64,000 bases of DNA, from positions 143,527,647 to 143,591,646 of the forward strand of contig CM071597.1 in assembly GCA_036435485.1 (NCBI GenBank). Direction: 5' to 3'. A program made the translations under genes and the position numbers. The DNA comes from Saposhnikovia divaricata. Its lineage: Eukaryota; Streptophyta; Magnoliopsida; Apiales; Apiaceae. The notes beneath the pieces were generated by a model. The model did not search any database and was not told the origin of the DNA. It was given only the letters and a program-made list of their open reading frames with translations. Below are positions 47,588-57,003 of the stretch, piece after piece (positions within the stretch are counted from its first letter, which is position 1; each line of letters starts with the position of its first letter).

Positions 47588-49082
47588 TGTTAACACAATA
47601 TCACGCAAGTATACGTGATCACAAGTAATACAATTAAGTTTGTTACACTGAGATCTGGTTTAGTTCTTTTCAGTTAATGTGCCTATTCAACAATGTATGA
47701 TCTTAATTCACTTCTAAGACAATTAACAAATATGGGTTTTAATTATCTAAATTAAACTAAGATGCAAATTATTAAACTAAGAATGAATTACCTAATGAGA
47801 ATTATAATCAGATTACTTATATGAGAATAAACATGGAATCCTAACTTCATTATCTACTTCACTTAGAGTCGATGCCTTTAATCAATACATGTGATGGTTT
47901 TGATATCTGATCGGATAACACGAAACAAGTACAAGTTACCTCTCGGTATACGAACACCAAACTAATCATACATCCACAAAAGAGATAGAAGATGACTAGA
48001 CACCAAATATGTTTAGACCCTATATCTCTATAGAATTTGAAAACATAAAGGTTTAAGCACAAGTTATCCACTTAGATCACATAGGGTAGCATAATATCTC
48101 TATTTATGCCACAAATCATAATGTTAAAACATCAACCTATCATATGCTAGCATGGCAAGTTCTAAATCTCAAGATCCACTCTCGTTTCGCAAGAGATTAA
48201 CAAATTAGATGTTCGCGACGCATCTAAATACATGAAACACAACCATACGAGGATATCAAGAATTCACCACACATAAATCTTTAAAGCATACAAACTACTT
48301 AGCTACATAGATAAATCCATTAAAAACCCATGACAACGTTTAGTTCATAATCGAACCACTCATCATCATGGGATCTGATGAAACCATGATATAAAACAAG
48401 ATATGAATGTAAGAAGTAATAATATTAATAAACAAAGAGTTAATAAAACAAATCTAGAATCCAGAATAACACAAAAGATGAAGTAGATCTAGATCCGTTG
48501 CTTGTCACGAGCGTTGAATCCTTCTCTCCTTTTCTCCCTTGCAGATCTAAGCTATGATACAATAATAAAAACTATCCTAATTACAATGCTAAGATGTGTT
48601 TAAATAGGCTCTAGATTTCTTACCCAGCAAGAAATTACCTTCTATTACAATTAGAATTCGATTAAGGTACTAAAAACTGCCCAAAATACAATTAGAATTA
48701 GAAAAAGGGCAAAACTATAATTTTCCAGCCTTGCTTCACAAAGAACACGTGCGCAAATTTTAACTACACGCTCCCTGCACCTGCTTGCTGTCCCACGTTG
48801 TAGAAAATCTCTCAAGCTTCGCGTGAGCTGTAAGATCGCTGAAAACGGACTTCTAGAACTCCAGGTATGGCCAAAACAGTGTAGACTGCGTAACCTTGCC
48901 GGACAATCCGAATTTTAATCAATTAATCCTCCAAACACGATAGAAGCATCACCCATAATCGACATTCTTGTAAATCTGCACAACTAAGCAAAAAAAAATC
49001 AAAACTACAACAAACTTGAGGCCAAGTGAATCAATTTAAGCCGAATTGAAGCGATCCAAGTGGATATAAAATCCACTTATCA
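47588..49082 (-). repeat. 5' LTR of the minus-strand Athila element
   Basis: Starts TGTTAACAC and ends CACTTATCA on the plus strand, followed by target copy TTCTC (49083-49087). Confidence 0.9.
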
Positions 49083-49651
49083 TTCTCTTCCATGGTGATT
49101 GCATCCCTCTTTGGTTGCATTAGCATTGGAGGTTCTCTGTCTATGTGTCTAAAATCTATGAGGTCATGTGAAACATGGCCTGTTAGTATTTTAACGGACG
49201 GGGAACGCCATGTAATCTACACTGAATGTTTCTTTGTTGATATTTTCAATCGAGCCTTTATGGTGCAGAATCGTGTTCCGGTGTTCATGTTTGTGTGACT
49301 TGTCCTTATGTTTGCATACATGGTATTGGATCATTTAATGAGAAATATGAGTCCGAGAAGAAATTCATCTGGAAGTGGTCGTATATCAGTATCTTGTACC
49401 AGGCTTGTCTGGATTGGTAGATGTTCAGTCTGGTGTCGTGAATTTCTATGTCAACAATACCCTGTGCGTTGTGTGGAGTCATTGGTCTGTATTCAATCTG
49501 GTAATGGTCGATCTTCATGCAATTGCCTTTTAATTCTTAGAGCGTAGTCCTTTAGTGTTGGGAACGACATCTTGATAGTTTGTGTTGAATTCGTTAGCCT
49601 GTATTCGTTCCTCTTGGATTTGTGGTATCTCCCTTCGTATTCTGTATTCAT
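49083..49651 (-). pseudogene. BC1: BC1 N-terminal part, continued from 36916
   Basis: Carries the rest of the movement protein gene split by the Athila insertion, up to the ATG at 49649-49651 (MNTEYEG start, as in other copies). A frame change near 49310-49320 and others nearby break it, so the copy was already, or later became, non-coding. Its leader belongs to the GGAGT iteron class. Confidence 0.83.
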
Positions 49652-50140
49652 TGTCAATAAACACGCCCAATAGTTGTTTCTGAAGCTAATTAATTTTAAT
49701 GTTAAATGTTAATGTTTTTTATAGTGTGTGGTAGTGTCAATTGTATGTTTGTTCCATCTGTAGCTTTAATCCATCCAACTGCCTGTATGAATCGGAGTAC
49801 ATGTGATCTAACGGTTGTGAATGATCACTATGTATATAATGATTGATGTTTGCTTTATTGTCCCCTAGTGAAAAGACTAGAATACCCCAATGTTTTTAAC
49901 TATTTGCAATTTGTTCAGGGGTAGTTGGTGTCTTTTGAATGTTTTTTGGGACACCTGGCATGTACTCTGATTGAGGTCCTCTTCAAAGTTCTCATGTAAT
50001 TGGAGTATTGGAGTACAATATATACTAGAAGGCTCAAGGAGAGAGAAGGCCCTCAGTATAATATTACCTGAGGGCCGCCGAAATTTTTGCCCCCCTTGAT
50101 CGTGGTTTGCGCCGTTGACTACAACTATCTTTCCAATTTG
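49652..50140. promoter_or_regulatory. Common region and origin 1 (GGAGT class)
   Basis: BC1 leader followed by tandem TTGGAGTA repeats (TTGGAGTATTGGAGTA, near 50000-50015), a TATATA box and a stem-loop. The loop holds TAATATTAC at 50059-50067. The stem arms GGCCCTCAG (48-56) and CTGAGGGCC (68-76) pair perfectly over 9 bp. This is the geminivirus rolling-circle origin, where Rep nicks the nonanucleotide. Confidence 0.92.
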
Positions 50141-50246
50141 ATATTTAAAAAATATACCATTATTTCTAGAAACATATAGACAAATAGTAAATACCCTATA
50201 ATCAAATAATTTTTAAATTTATTCTCTGTACATATTAACATTTTCA

Positions 50247-50453
50247 ACGTACCAACAAACATTAAGATCAGCATCCTCGAGACATAGCACATGCGATGAC
50301 ACGAGGAGAAAAAAAGATGAAGACATCCCTCAAACCCCATCACACAGGAGATCCGAATCAGCTGCAGACAGATTCGTGCACTTGACACCAAGTACCTTAT
50401 CAGACATCGTAAAGAACGCGACACTAGGATCAACAAGTAATAAACCAGTGTAG
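50247..50453 (+). pseudogene. BC1: BC1 C-terminal fragment, inverted
   Basis: Plus-strand copy of the last about 68 codons of BC1, open to its TAG at 50451-50453, matching 58430-58635. It begins abruptly after AT-rich leader sequence and is followed by intergenic DNA to about 50483, where the array flips strand again. Confidence 0.82.
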
Positions 50454-50483
50454 TTATAATTTTAATTAATTTCCACTGCGTGG

Positions 50484-50953
50484 CCCGTTAGTATTTTAAC
50501 TGACGGGGATCGCCATGTAATCTGCACTAAGTGTTTCTCTATTGATAGTTTCAGTCGAGCCTTTATGCTGCAGAATGTTGTCCCGATATTCATGTTTGTA
50601 TAACTTGTCCTGATATTTGCCTTCCATGGTATTGGGTCACTTATTAAGAAGAAGTTGAGTTGGAAGTGCCTGTATATCGATATCTTGTACCAGGCTTGTC
50701 TGGATTGGTCGATGTTAAGCCTTGTATCGTGACTTTCTATGTCCACATGGCCTTGTGCATTGTGTGGTGTCATTGGTCTGTATTCAATCTGGGAATGGTC
50801 AATCTTCATGCAGTTGCCTTTTAATTTTCTTAGAGTATAGTCCTTTAGTGTTGGGCACGACATCTTGATAATTTGTGTTGAATTCGTTAGCCTGTATTCG
50901 TTCCTCTTTGATTTGTGGTATCTGCCTTCGTATTCTGTATTTATTGTCAGTAA
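50484..50953 (-). pseudogene. BC1: BC1 N-terminal fragment, start codon lost
   Basis: Open minus-strand frame covering about the first 157 residues of BC1 up to the KILTGH region, where it joins inverted sequence at a shared GGCCCGTT-like word. The usual ATG is changed to ATA. A few residues are missing in the middle (FF..SDPIP). The leader to its right is of the GGTGT class. Confidence 0.82.
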
Positions 50954-50962
50954 CACACCCAA

Positions 50963-51267
50963 TAGTTGTTTATGATGCTAATTAATTCTAATGTTAATGT
51001 TTTTTATCGGGTGTGGTAGTGTCTATTGTATGTTTGTTGCACCTGTTGATTTAATCCATCCAACTGCCTGTATGAATTGGAGTACATTTGATCCGACGGT
51101 TGTGAATGATCACTGTGTATATAATGATTGATGTTTACTTTATTGTCCCCTAGTGAAAAGAGTAGAATACCCCTATGTTTTTAACTATTTGCTATTTTAT
51201 TAGGGGTAGTGGGTGTCTTTTTTTTATGTTTTTTGGGACAGCTGGCATTTACACCAATTGAGGTCAA
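50963..51267. other. BC1 leader without origin
   Basis: GGTGT-class leader ending in ATTTACACCAATTGAGGTC. The origin hairpin is absent because the sequence jumps at about 51268 into inverted BV1 3' flank. Confidence 0.75.
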
Positions 51268-51282
51268 ACGAAACAAAACAAT

Positions 51283-52067
51283 TTAAAAAGACAGACAACA
51301 ATTCAGATTGGGCATACAATAGCTCGTAGGCGAGCTATCATAAGACACATAATATAAGATGGCATTGGATGCCAAATTCCTATAATTCCCTCCACGCTCC
51401 TTCTCAACGTAATCATGGAACTCAACCCAGGTTCGTTTAAAGAAATTGATCACATAATCAAAAGACGAAACTTGCATCGCAGTCGACGCTTGGAAAACGA
51501 CCTTCCGGCGCAATAACAACTGAAATCTACTAGCCTGATCATTACGAGGACACGCATCCACAACAGACGAACCCTGCGATGTATCAAACATATCCCCAAA
51601 ATCAGGAATATCATCTCCATGAGGCTTCTTATCCAAAAAACAGACACATTAACCACAGCGTCCAAAGATAGAGCGGCACTCTCCATCACAACATCGGTCA
51701 TCGAAGTAGCGGGTTCTTCCTTAGCAGAAGATGAAACCGTAAAGGCACGATGTGTACCAAAAAAATACAGACCCTTCATGAGAATATATTTACCACGACG
51801 ATCCAAAACACCAGAGCCAAATTTCGGCATCGATACATAACCCTTGGTGACATGACCATTCATCAACGGGGCTCCATTATGCAGAACTTCGTTCAACTTC
51901 CGAACCTTAAAACCTGCTCGCGACAGAGAGGGAACATATTTCTTCTTCTAAAAATAACGATGAGCGGCCCATCCGACCCATTTTCTTTTATAAATAGTTA
52001 ATGGGCCGTATATCTGCGGCCCATATCTCCTCAAAGGAGCCTGACCATTTATGGGCCTTACTAACAT
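51283..52067 (-). pseudogene. BV1: BV1 copy, stop and frameshift
   Basis: Minus-strand nuclear shuttle gene from ATG 52065-52067 to the stop at 51283-51285, one base shorter than the intact copies. A TAG replaces a glutamine codon near 51949, in the basic region, and a single-base loss near 51645 shifts the frame. Otherwise about as similar to the intact copies as they are to each other. Confidence 0.85.
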
Positions 52068-52207
52068 GATTATTGCATTCAATTGCCTTCGACGATATGA
52101 ATCTATATTCAGCAAGTATTATAAATACATATTTATAATACTCTAAACTTGGGGACCAAGTTTATTACAGTGGAACCCAAATAACATAATAGCTTAAAAT
52201 ATAAAAT
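52068..52207. other. BV1 leader, inverted
   Basis: Contains the paired hairpins AAACTTGG-GGA-CCAAGTTT and TATTATAAATA..TATTTATAATA found upstream of every BV1 copy. Ends at about 52207, where BC1 leader in the other orientation begins. Confidence 0.7.
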
Positions 52208-52700
52208 AGCCCAATAGTTGTTTATGATGCTAATAAATTCTAATGTTAATGTTTTTTATCGGGTGTGGTAGTGTCTATTATATGTTTGGTGCACCTGTTG
52301 ATTTAATCCATCCAACTGCCTGTATGAATTGGAGTACATTTGATCCGACGATTGTGAATGATCACTGTGTATATAATGATTGATATTTACTTTATTGTCC
52401 CCTAGTGAAAAGAGTAGAATACCCCTATGTTTTTAACTGTTTGCTATTTGTTCAGGGGTAGTGGGTGTCTTTTTTTTTATGTTTTTTGGGACATCTGGCA
52501 TTTAAACCAATTGAAGTCTCTCAACACTTGCTCATTCAATTGGTGTATTGGGGTACAATATATACTAGAAGGCTCAAGGGTCAAAAGGTCAAAAGCGGCC
52601 ACCCGTATATAATATTACCGGGTGGCCGCCGAAATTTTTCCCCCCCTTGACCGTGGTTTGCGCCGTTGACTACAACTATCTTTCCGATTTGATATTTAAA
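52208..52700. promoter_or_regulatory. Common region and origin 2 (GGTGT class)
   Basis: BC1-side leader, TTGGTGTATTGGGGTA repeats near 52537-52552, TATATA, GGGTCAAAAGGTCAAAAG direct repeat, then a perfect 11-bp stem (GCGGCCACCCG 52595-52605 / CGGGTGGCCGC 52619-52629) with TAATATTAC at 52610-52618. The CCCCCCCTTGACCGTGG block follows, shared by all copies. Left border of the complete DNA-B unit. Confidence 0.93.
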
Positions 52701-52886
52701 AAATATATTATTATTTTTAGTCGATATCTTACTTAAAGAAAAATATATGATTTATAATATTTTGAAAATGTTAATATATATGAATAATAAATATAAAAAT
52801 GAATAGACTATATGTTATTTACTATGTTTCTATAATACCTGCCTGATAGGGATTCATAATGTCGAAGGCAATTGAATGTAATAATC

Positions 52887-53672
52887 ATGTTAGTAAGGCC
52901 CATATATGGTCGGGCTCCTTTGAGGAGATATGGGCCGCGTACATACGGCCCATTAACTATTTATAAAATAAAATGGGCCGGATGGGCCGCTCGTCGTTAT
53001 TTTCAGAAGAAGAAATATGTTCGCTCTCTGCCGCGATCAGGTTTTAAGGTTCGGAATGTGAACGAAGTTCTCCATAATGGAGCCCCGTTGATGAATGGTC
53101 ATGTCACTAAGGGTTATGTATCGATGCCGAAATTTAGTTCTGGTGTTTTAGATCATCGTGGTAAATATATTCTCATGAAGGGTCTGCGCTTTTTTGGTAC
53201 GCATCGTGCCTTTACGGCTTCATCATCTACTAAGGAAGAACCCGCTACTTCGATTACTGATATTGTGATGGAGAGTGCTGTTTTATCCTTGCGCGTTGTT
53301 GTTAATGTGTCTGTTGTTTTGGATAAGAAGCCGCATGGAGATGATATTCCTGATTTTAGGGATGTGTTTGATACATCGCAGGGTTCGTCTATTGTTGATG
53401 CGTGTCCTCGTAATGATCAAGCTAGTAGATTTCAGTTGTTATTGCGCCGGAAGGTCGTTTTGCAGGCGTCGACTACGATGCAAGTTTTGTCTTTTGATTA
53501 TGTGATAAATTTCTTCAAAAGAACTTGGGTTGAGTTCCATGATTATGTTGAGATGGAGCGTGGAGGGAATTATAGGAATTTGGCATCCAATGCCATCTTA
53601 TATTATTTGTCTTATGATAGCTCGCCTACGAGCTATTGTATGCCGAATCTGAATTGTTATATGTCCTTTTAA
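52887..53672 (+). CDS. BV1: Begomovirus-like nuclear shuttle protein, intact copy 1
   Basis: 261 codons, about the size of BV1 proteins. In bipartite begomoviruses this protein binds viral DNA, moves it out of the nucleus and hands it to the movement protein. The N-terminal 60 residues are rich in Arg and Lys (RRYGPR, ARRYFQKKK, RSGFKVR), fitting nuclear localisation and DNA binding. The C-terminal part (VINFFKRTWVEFHDYVE) is conserved in all copies here. ATG 52887 is chosen because it is the first ATG and is conserved in the copies at 57003 and 52067; the frame extends 5 codons upstream without an ATG. It faces BC1 (53989-54816), with a 316-bp gap. Identification rests on gene order, origin and size as well as sequence. 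Confidence 0.88.
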   Translation: MLVRPIYGRAPLRRYGPRTYGPLTIYKIKWAGWAARRYFQKKKYVRSLPRSGFKVRNVNEVLHNGAPLMNGHVTKGYVSMPKFSSGVLDHRGKYILMKGLRFFGTHRAFTASSSTKEEPATSITDIVMESAVLSLRVVVNVSVVLDKKPHGDDIPDFRDVFDTSQGSSIVDACPRNDQASRFQLLLRRKVVLQASTTMQVLSFDYVINFFKRTWVEFHDYVEMERGGNYRNLASNAILYYLSYDSSPTSYCMPNLNCYMSF

Positions 53673-53988
53673 ATTGTTTTGTTTCGTTTTTATTCAGTTT
53701 TTTAATGAAAATCAACAATGTGTTATGTAATTGTTGTTATTTGATTATATTATTTGTTTTTCAGTTGTCATTGTATCAGATACTATCACTTGATCGAATG
53801 CCAATAAGGTCCATATTTATATTAAAAAACCCATTTTTAATTGAATAAAGAAATATAAACACCCAACTGATATATGTTTTTGTTTCTTTTTTAAAAAAGA
53901 AAGAATGAAATGAAAAAAAAATAACTGACGATTACTCATGATATATTCAGCTCGGGCCGCGCAGCGAATATTAATTAAAAATAAATAA
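53673..53988. terminator. Intergenic region with 20-bp palindrome and poly(A) signals
   Basis: Between convergent BV1 and BC1. AATAAA occurs near 53844, and the perfect palindrome TTTCTTTTTTAAAAAAGAAA is at 53883-53902. Probably carries overlapping 3' ends of both viral transcripts. Homologous palindromes lie at 36551, 58719, 59095 and 61230. Confidence 0.65.
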
Positions 53989-54816
53989 TTACACTGGCTT
54001 ATTACTCATTGATCCACTTGTCGAATTCTTTACGATATCTGCTAGGGCACTTGGTGTCAAGTGCACGAACCTGTCTACAGTTGATTCGGAACGTCTGTGC
54101 GATGGTGTTGGAGGGATCTCTTCATCTCTTCTGCTCCTTGTGTCATCGCATGTGCTATGTCTCGAGGATGTTGATCTTAATGTCTGTTGATATGTCTCTC
54201 CTTGTCCTATTGTCAGTGGTATGTATGTGTCTTTGTTCCTGTCGTTCTCTTCCATTGTGATTGCATCCCTCTCTGGTTGCATATGGATCGGAGGAGCCCT
54301 GTCGACATGTCCGAAATCAATTAAGTCATGTGAAACATGGCCTGTTAGAATTTTGACTGACGGAGATCGCCATGTAATTTGCACCGAGTGTTTTTCTGTC
54401 GATAGCTTTAGTCGAGCTTTAATGCTGCCGAATGTTGTTCCGCTGTTCATGTTTGTATGACTTGTCCTGATATTTTCCTTCCATGGTATGGGATCGTTTA
54501 ATGAGAAATATGAGTCTGAGAAGAAATTTAACTGGAAGTGGCCATATATTATTAGCTTGTACCAAGCCTGTCTGGATTGGTCGATGTTGAGTCTGGTGTC
54601 GTGAATCTTTATGTCAACAATACCCTGTGCGTTGTGTGGAGTCATTGGTCTGTATTCAATCTGGCAATGGTCGATCTTCATGCAGTTGCCTTTTAATCTG
54701 CTTAGAGCGTAGTCCTTTAGTGATGGGAACGACATCTTGATAGTTTGTGTTGAATTCGTTAGCCTGTATTCGTTCCTCTTGGATTTGTGGTATCTCCCTT
54801 CGTATTCAGTATTCAT
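53989..54816 (-). CDS. BC1: Begomovirus-like movement protein, intact copy
   Basis: 275 codons from ATG 54814-54816 to TAA 53989-53991; BC1 proteins are usually a little longer, around 290. In begomoviruses BC1 is a membrane-associated protein that carries viral DNA through plasmodesmata with BV1. No membrane span is obvious here. The sequence has a conserved centre (AQGIVDIKIHDTRL, ITWRSPSVKILTGH) and a Ser/Arg/Pro-rich C-terminus. The frame extends two codons further upstream without an ATG. Leader and origin to its right are of the GGAGT class. It is the only unbroken BC1 in the array. Confidence 0.88.
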   Translation of the reverse strand: MNTEYEGRYHKSKRNEYRLTNSTQTIKMSFPSLKDYALSRLKGNCMKIDHCQIEYRPMTPHNAQGIVDIKIHDTRLNIDQSRQAWYKLIIYGHFQLNFFSDSYFSLNDPIPWKENIRTSHTNMNSGTTFGSIKARLKLSTEKHSVQITWRSPSVKILTGHVSHDLIDFGHVDRAPPIHMQPERDAITMEENDRNKDTYIPLTIGQGETYQQTLRSTSSRHSTCDDTRSRRDEEIPPTPSHRRSESTVDRFVHLTPSALADIVKNSTSGSMSNKPV

Positions 54817-55345
54817 TGTCACTGAACACGACCAATAGTTGTTTATGATGCTGATTAATTTTAATGTTAAATGCTAATGTTGTTTATCGGGTGTGGTAGT
54901 GTCTATTGTATGTTTGCTGCACCTGTTGCTTTAATCCATCCAACTGCCTGTATGAATTGGAGTACATGTGATCCAACGGTTGTGAATGATCACTATTTAT
55001 GTAATGATTGATGTTTACTTTATTGTCCCCTAGTGAATAGTCTGAAATACCCCTATGTTTTTAAATGCTTGCTATTTATTCAGGGGTAGTGAGTGTCTTT
55101 TGAATGTTTTTTGGGACACCTGGTAGGTACTCTGATTGAGGTCCTCTCTAAAATCCTCTATCAATTGGAGTATTGGAGTACAATATATACTAGAAGGCTC
55201 AAGGAGAGAGAAAGCTCCAGGAAAGAGAAGGCCACCCGTATATAGTATTACCGGGTGGTCGCTGAAATTTTTCCCCCCCTTGACCGTGGTTTGCGCCGTT
55301 GACTACAACTATCTTTCCAATTTGATATTTGAAAAATATACCATT
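54817..55345. promoter_or_regulatory. Common region and origin 3 (GGAGT class), altered nonanucleotide
   Basis: Same architecture as origin 1: TTGGAGTATTGGAGTA, TATATA and stem-loop. The loop reads TAGTATTAC (55243-55251), one change from TAATATTAC, and the stem (GCCACCCG / CGGGTGGT) has a G-T pair. An 18-bp insertion-like AAAGCTCCAGGAAAGAGA lies before the stem. Right border of the 2633-bp unit. Confidence 0.88.
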
Positions 55346-55540
55346 ATTTTTAGTCAATATCTTACTTAAAGAAAAATATATGATTTATAATATTTTGAAA
55401 ATGTTAATATATAGAAACAATAAATATGAAAATTAGTATATTGTATGGTATTTACTATTTTCCCTATGCTTCGAAAAAAGTTGAAATAATTATGTCTTTA
55501 TTATAACATAGAATTTTATATAATGGGTTTTTACTGTAAT

Positions 55541-55587
55541 AAACTTGGGGACCAAGTTTTTGGTATTATAAATATGTATTTATAATA
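55541..55587. promoter_or_regulatory. Double hairpin upstream of BV1
   Basis: AAACTTGG-GGA-CCAAGTTT (55541-55559) followed by TATTATAAATA-TG-TATTTATAATA (55564-55587), both perfect. They recur before the other BV1 starts (about 52107-52155, 55957-56010, 57050-57100, 61885-61942). The TTGGTCCCC arm resembles the geminivirus conserved late element core TGGTCCC, which responds to AC2 in late promoters. The regulatory role is inference. Confidence 0.6.
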
Positions 55588-55636
55588 CCTGTTTAATAGG
55601 GATTCATATTGTCGAAGGCAATTGAATGCAATAATC

Positions 55637-55688
55637 ATGTTAGTAAGGCCCATATATGGTCGGGCTCCTTTGAGGAGATATGGGCCGC
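55637..55688 (+). pseudogene. BV1: BV1 first 17 codons, truncated
   Basis: ATG 55637 and MLVRPIYGRAPL-like start. At ATGGGCCGCCGAAAT it jumps into the sequence just after an origin hairpin, sharing GGCCGC at the junction. Confidence 0.8.
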
Positions 55689-56050
55689 CGAAATTCCCCC
55701 CCCCCTTGACCGTGGTTTACGCCGTTGACTACAACTATCTTTCCGATTTGATATTTAAAAAATATACCATTATTTTTAATCGATAGCTTACTTAAAGAGA
55801 AATATATGATTTATAATATTTTGAAAATGTTAATATATAGGAACAATAAATATAAAAATGAATAGACTATATGTTATTTACTATGTTTCTACATGTTTCG
55901 AGAAATAACTATTGATTTTTATATTTTAAGTTATTATGTTATTTGGGTTCCACTGTAATAAACTTGGTCCCCAAGTTTAGAGTATTATAAATATGTATTT
56001 ATAATACTTGCTGAATATTGATTCATATTGTCGAAGGCAATTGAATGCAA
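55689..56050. other. Right half of a common region plus BV1 leader
   Basis: Starts in the C-run after an origin (no hairpin), contains both BV1-leader hairpins, and ends at AATGCA before any BV1 codon. Confidence 0.75.
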
Positions 56051-56112
56051 CTCAATTGGTGTATTGGGGTACAATATATACTAGAAGGCTCAAGGGTCAA
56101 AGGGTCAAAAGC
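56051..56112. other. Orphan iteron segment (GGTGT class)
   Basis: TTGGTGTATTGGGGTA, TATATA and GGGTCAAAGGGTCAAAAG without the hairpin. Joined to inverted intergenic DNA at 56113. Confidence 0.75.
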
Positions 56113-56217
56113 AAATAATGGCAAATGAAAAACAAATAATATAATCAAATAACAACAATTACATAACACAGTGTAGATTTTCATTAAAAGACTGAAATCA
56201 AAACGAAACAAAACAAT

Positions 56218-57003
56218 TTAAAAAGACAGAAAACAATTCCGATTGGGCATACAATAGCTCGTAGGCGAGCTATCATAAGACACATAATATAAGATGGCAT
56301 TGGATGCCAAATTCCTATAATTCCCTCCACGCTCCATCTCAACATAATCATGGAACTCAACCCAAGTTCGTTTAAAGAAATTGATCACATAATCAAAAGA
56401 CGAAACTTGCATCGCAGTCGACTCCTGTAAAATGACCTTCCGGCGCAATAACAACTGAAATCTACTAGCCTGATCATTACGAGGACACACATCCACAACA
56501 GACGAACCCTGCGATGTATCAAACACATCCCCAAAATCAGGAATGTCATCTCCATGAGGCTTCTTATCCAAAACAATAGACACATTAACCACAGCGTGCA
56601 AAGATAGAGCGACACTCTCCATCACAACATCGGTCATCGAAGTAGCGGGTTCTTCCTTAGCAGATGATGAAGCCGTAAAGGCACGATGTGTAACAAAAAA
56701 ACGCAAACCCTTCATGAGAATATATTTACCACGACGATCCAAAACACCAGAGCCAAATTTCGGCATCGATACATAACCCTTGGTGACATGACCATTCATC
56801 AACAGGGCTCCATTATGCAGAACTTCGTTCAACTTCCGAACCTTAAAACCTGATCGCGGCAGAGAGGGAACATATTTCTTCTTCTGAAAATAACGACGAG
56901 CGGCCCATCCGGCCCATTTTCTTTTATAAATAGTTAATGGGCCGTATGTCCGCGGCCCATATCTCCTCAAAGGAGCCCGACCATATCTGGGCCTTACTAA
57001 CAT
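56218..57003 (-). CDS. BV1: Begomovirus-like nuclear shuttle protein, intact copy 2
   Basis: 261 codons on the minus strand from ATG 57001-57003, exactly the length of the copy at 52887-53672. The same basic N-terminus (RRYFQKKK) and conserved C-terminus are present. Together with BC1 at 57809-58635 and origin 4 it forms a second near-complete DNA-B copy, inverted relative to the first and opened in the intergenic region. Several residues differ from copy 1 along the gene, showing that the copies have diverged or came from different molecules. The frame is open upstream for 16 codons without a viral-type start, so the internal ATG is preferred. Confidence 0.88.
   Translation of the reverse strand: MLVRPRYGRAPLRRYGPRTYGPLTIYKRKWAGWAARRYFQKKKYVPSLPRSGFKVRKLNEVLHNGALLMNGHVTKGYVSMPKFGSGVLDRRGKYILMKGLRFFVTHRAFTASSSAKEEPATSMTDVVMESVALSLHAVVNVSIVLDKKPHGDDIPDFGDVFDTSQGSSVVDVCPRNDQASRFQLLLRRKVILQESTAMQVSSFDYVINFFKRTWVEFHDYVEMERGGNYRNLASNAILYYVSYDSSPTSYCMPNRNCFLSF

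Larger units (their letters stand above)
36917..49082 (-). mobile_element. Athila-family element lacking RT, RNase H and integrase
   Basis: LTRs at 36917-38399 and 47588-49082 (1483 and 1495 bp) belong to the same family as the element at 1-11235, but differ from each other at many sites, so this insertion is older. Flanks are TTCTT (36912-36916) and TTCTC (49083-49087); uninterrupted viral DNA at 54248 reads TTCTC, confirming a 5-bp duplication with one later change. Internally it keeps gag and protease, then passes directly to the post-pol spacer. The env-like ORF is reduced to its start and a CACTA transposon sits in the 3' UTR. It could only have moved with proteins supplied by a complete relative. 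Confidence 0.92.
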
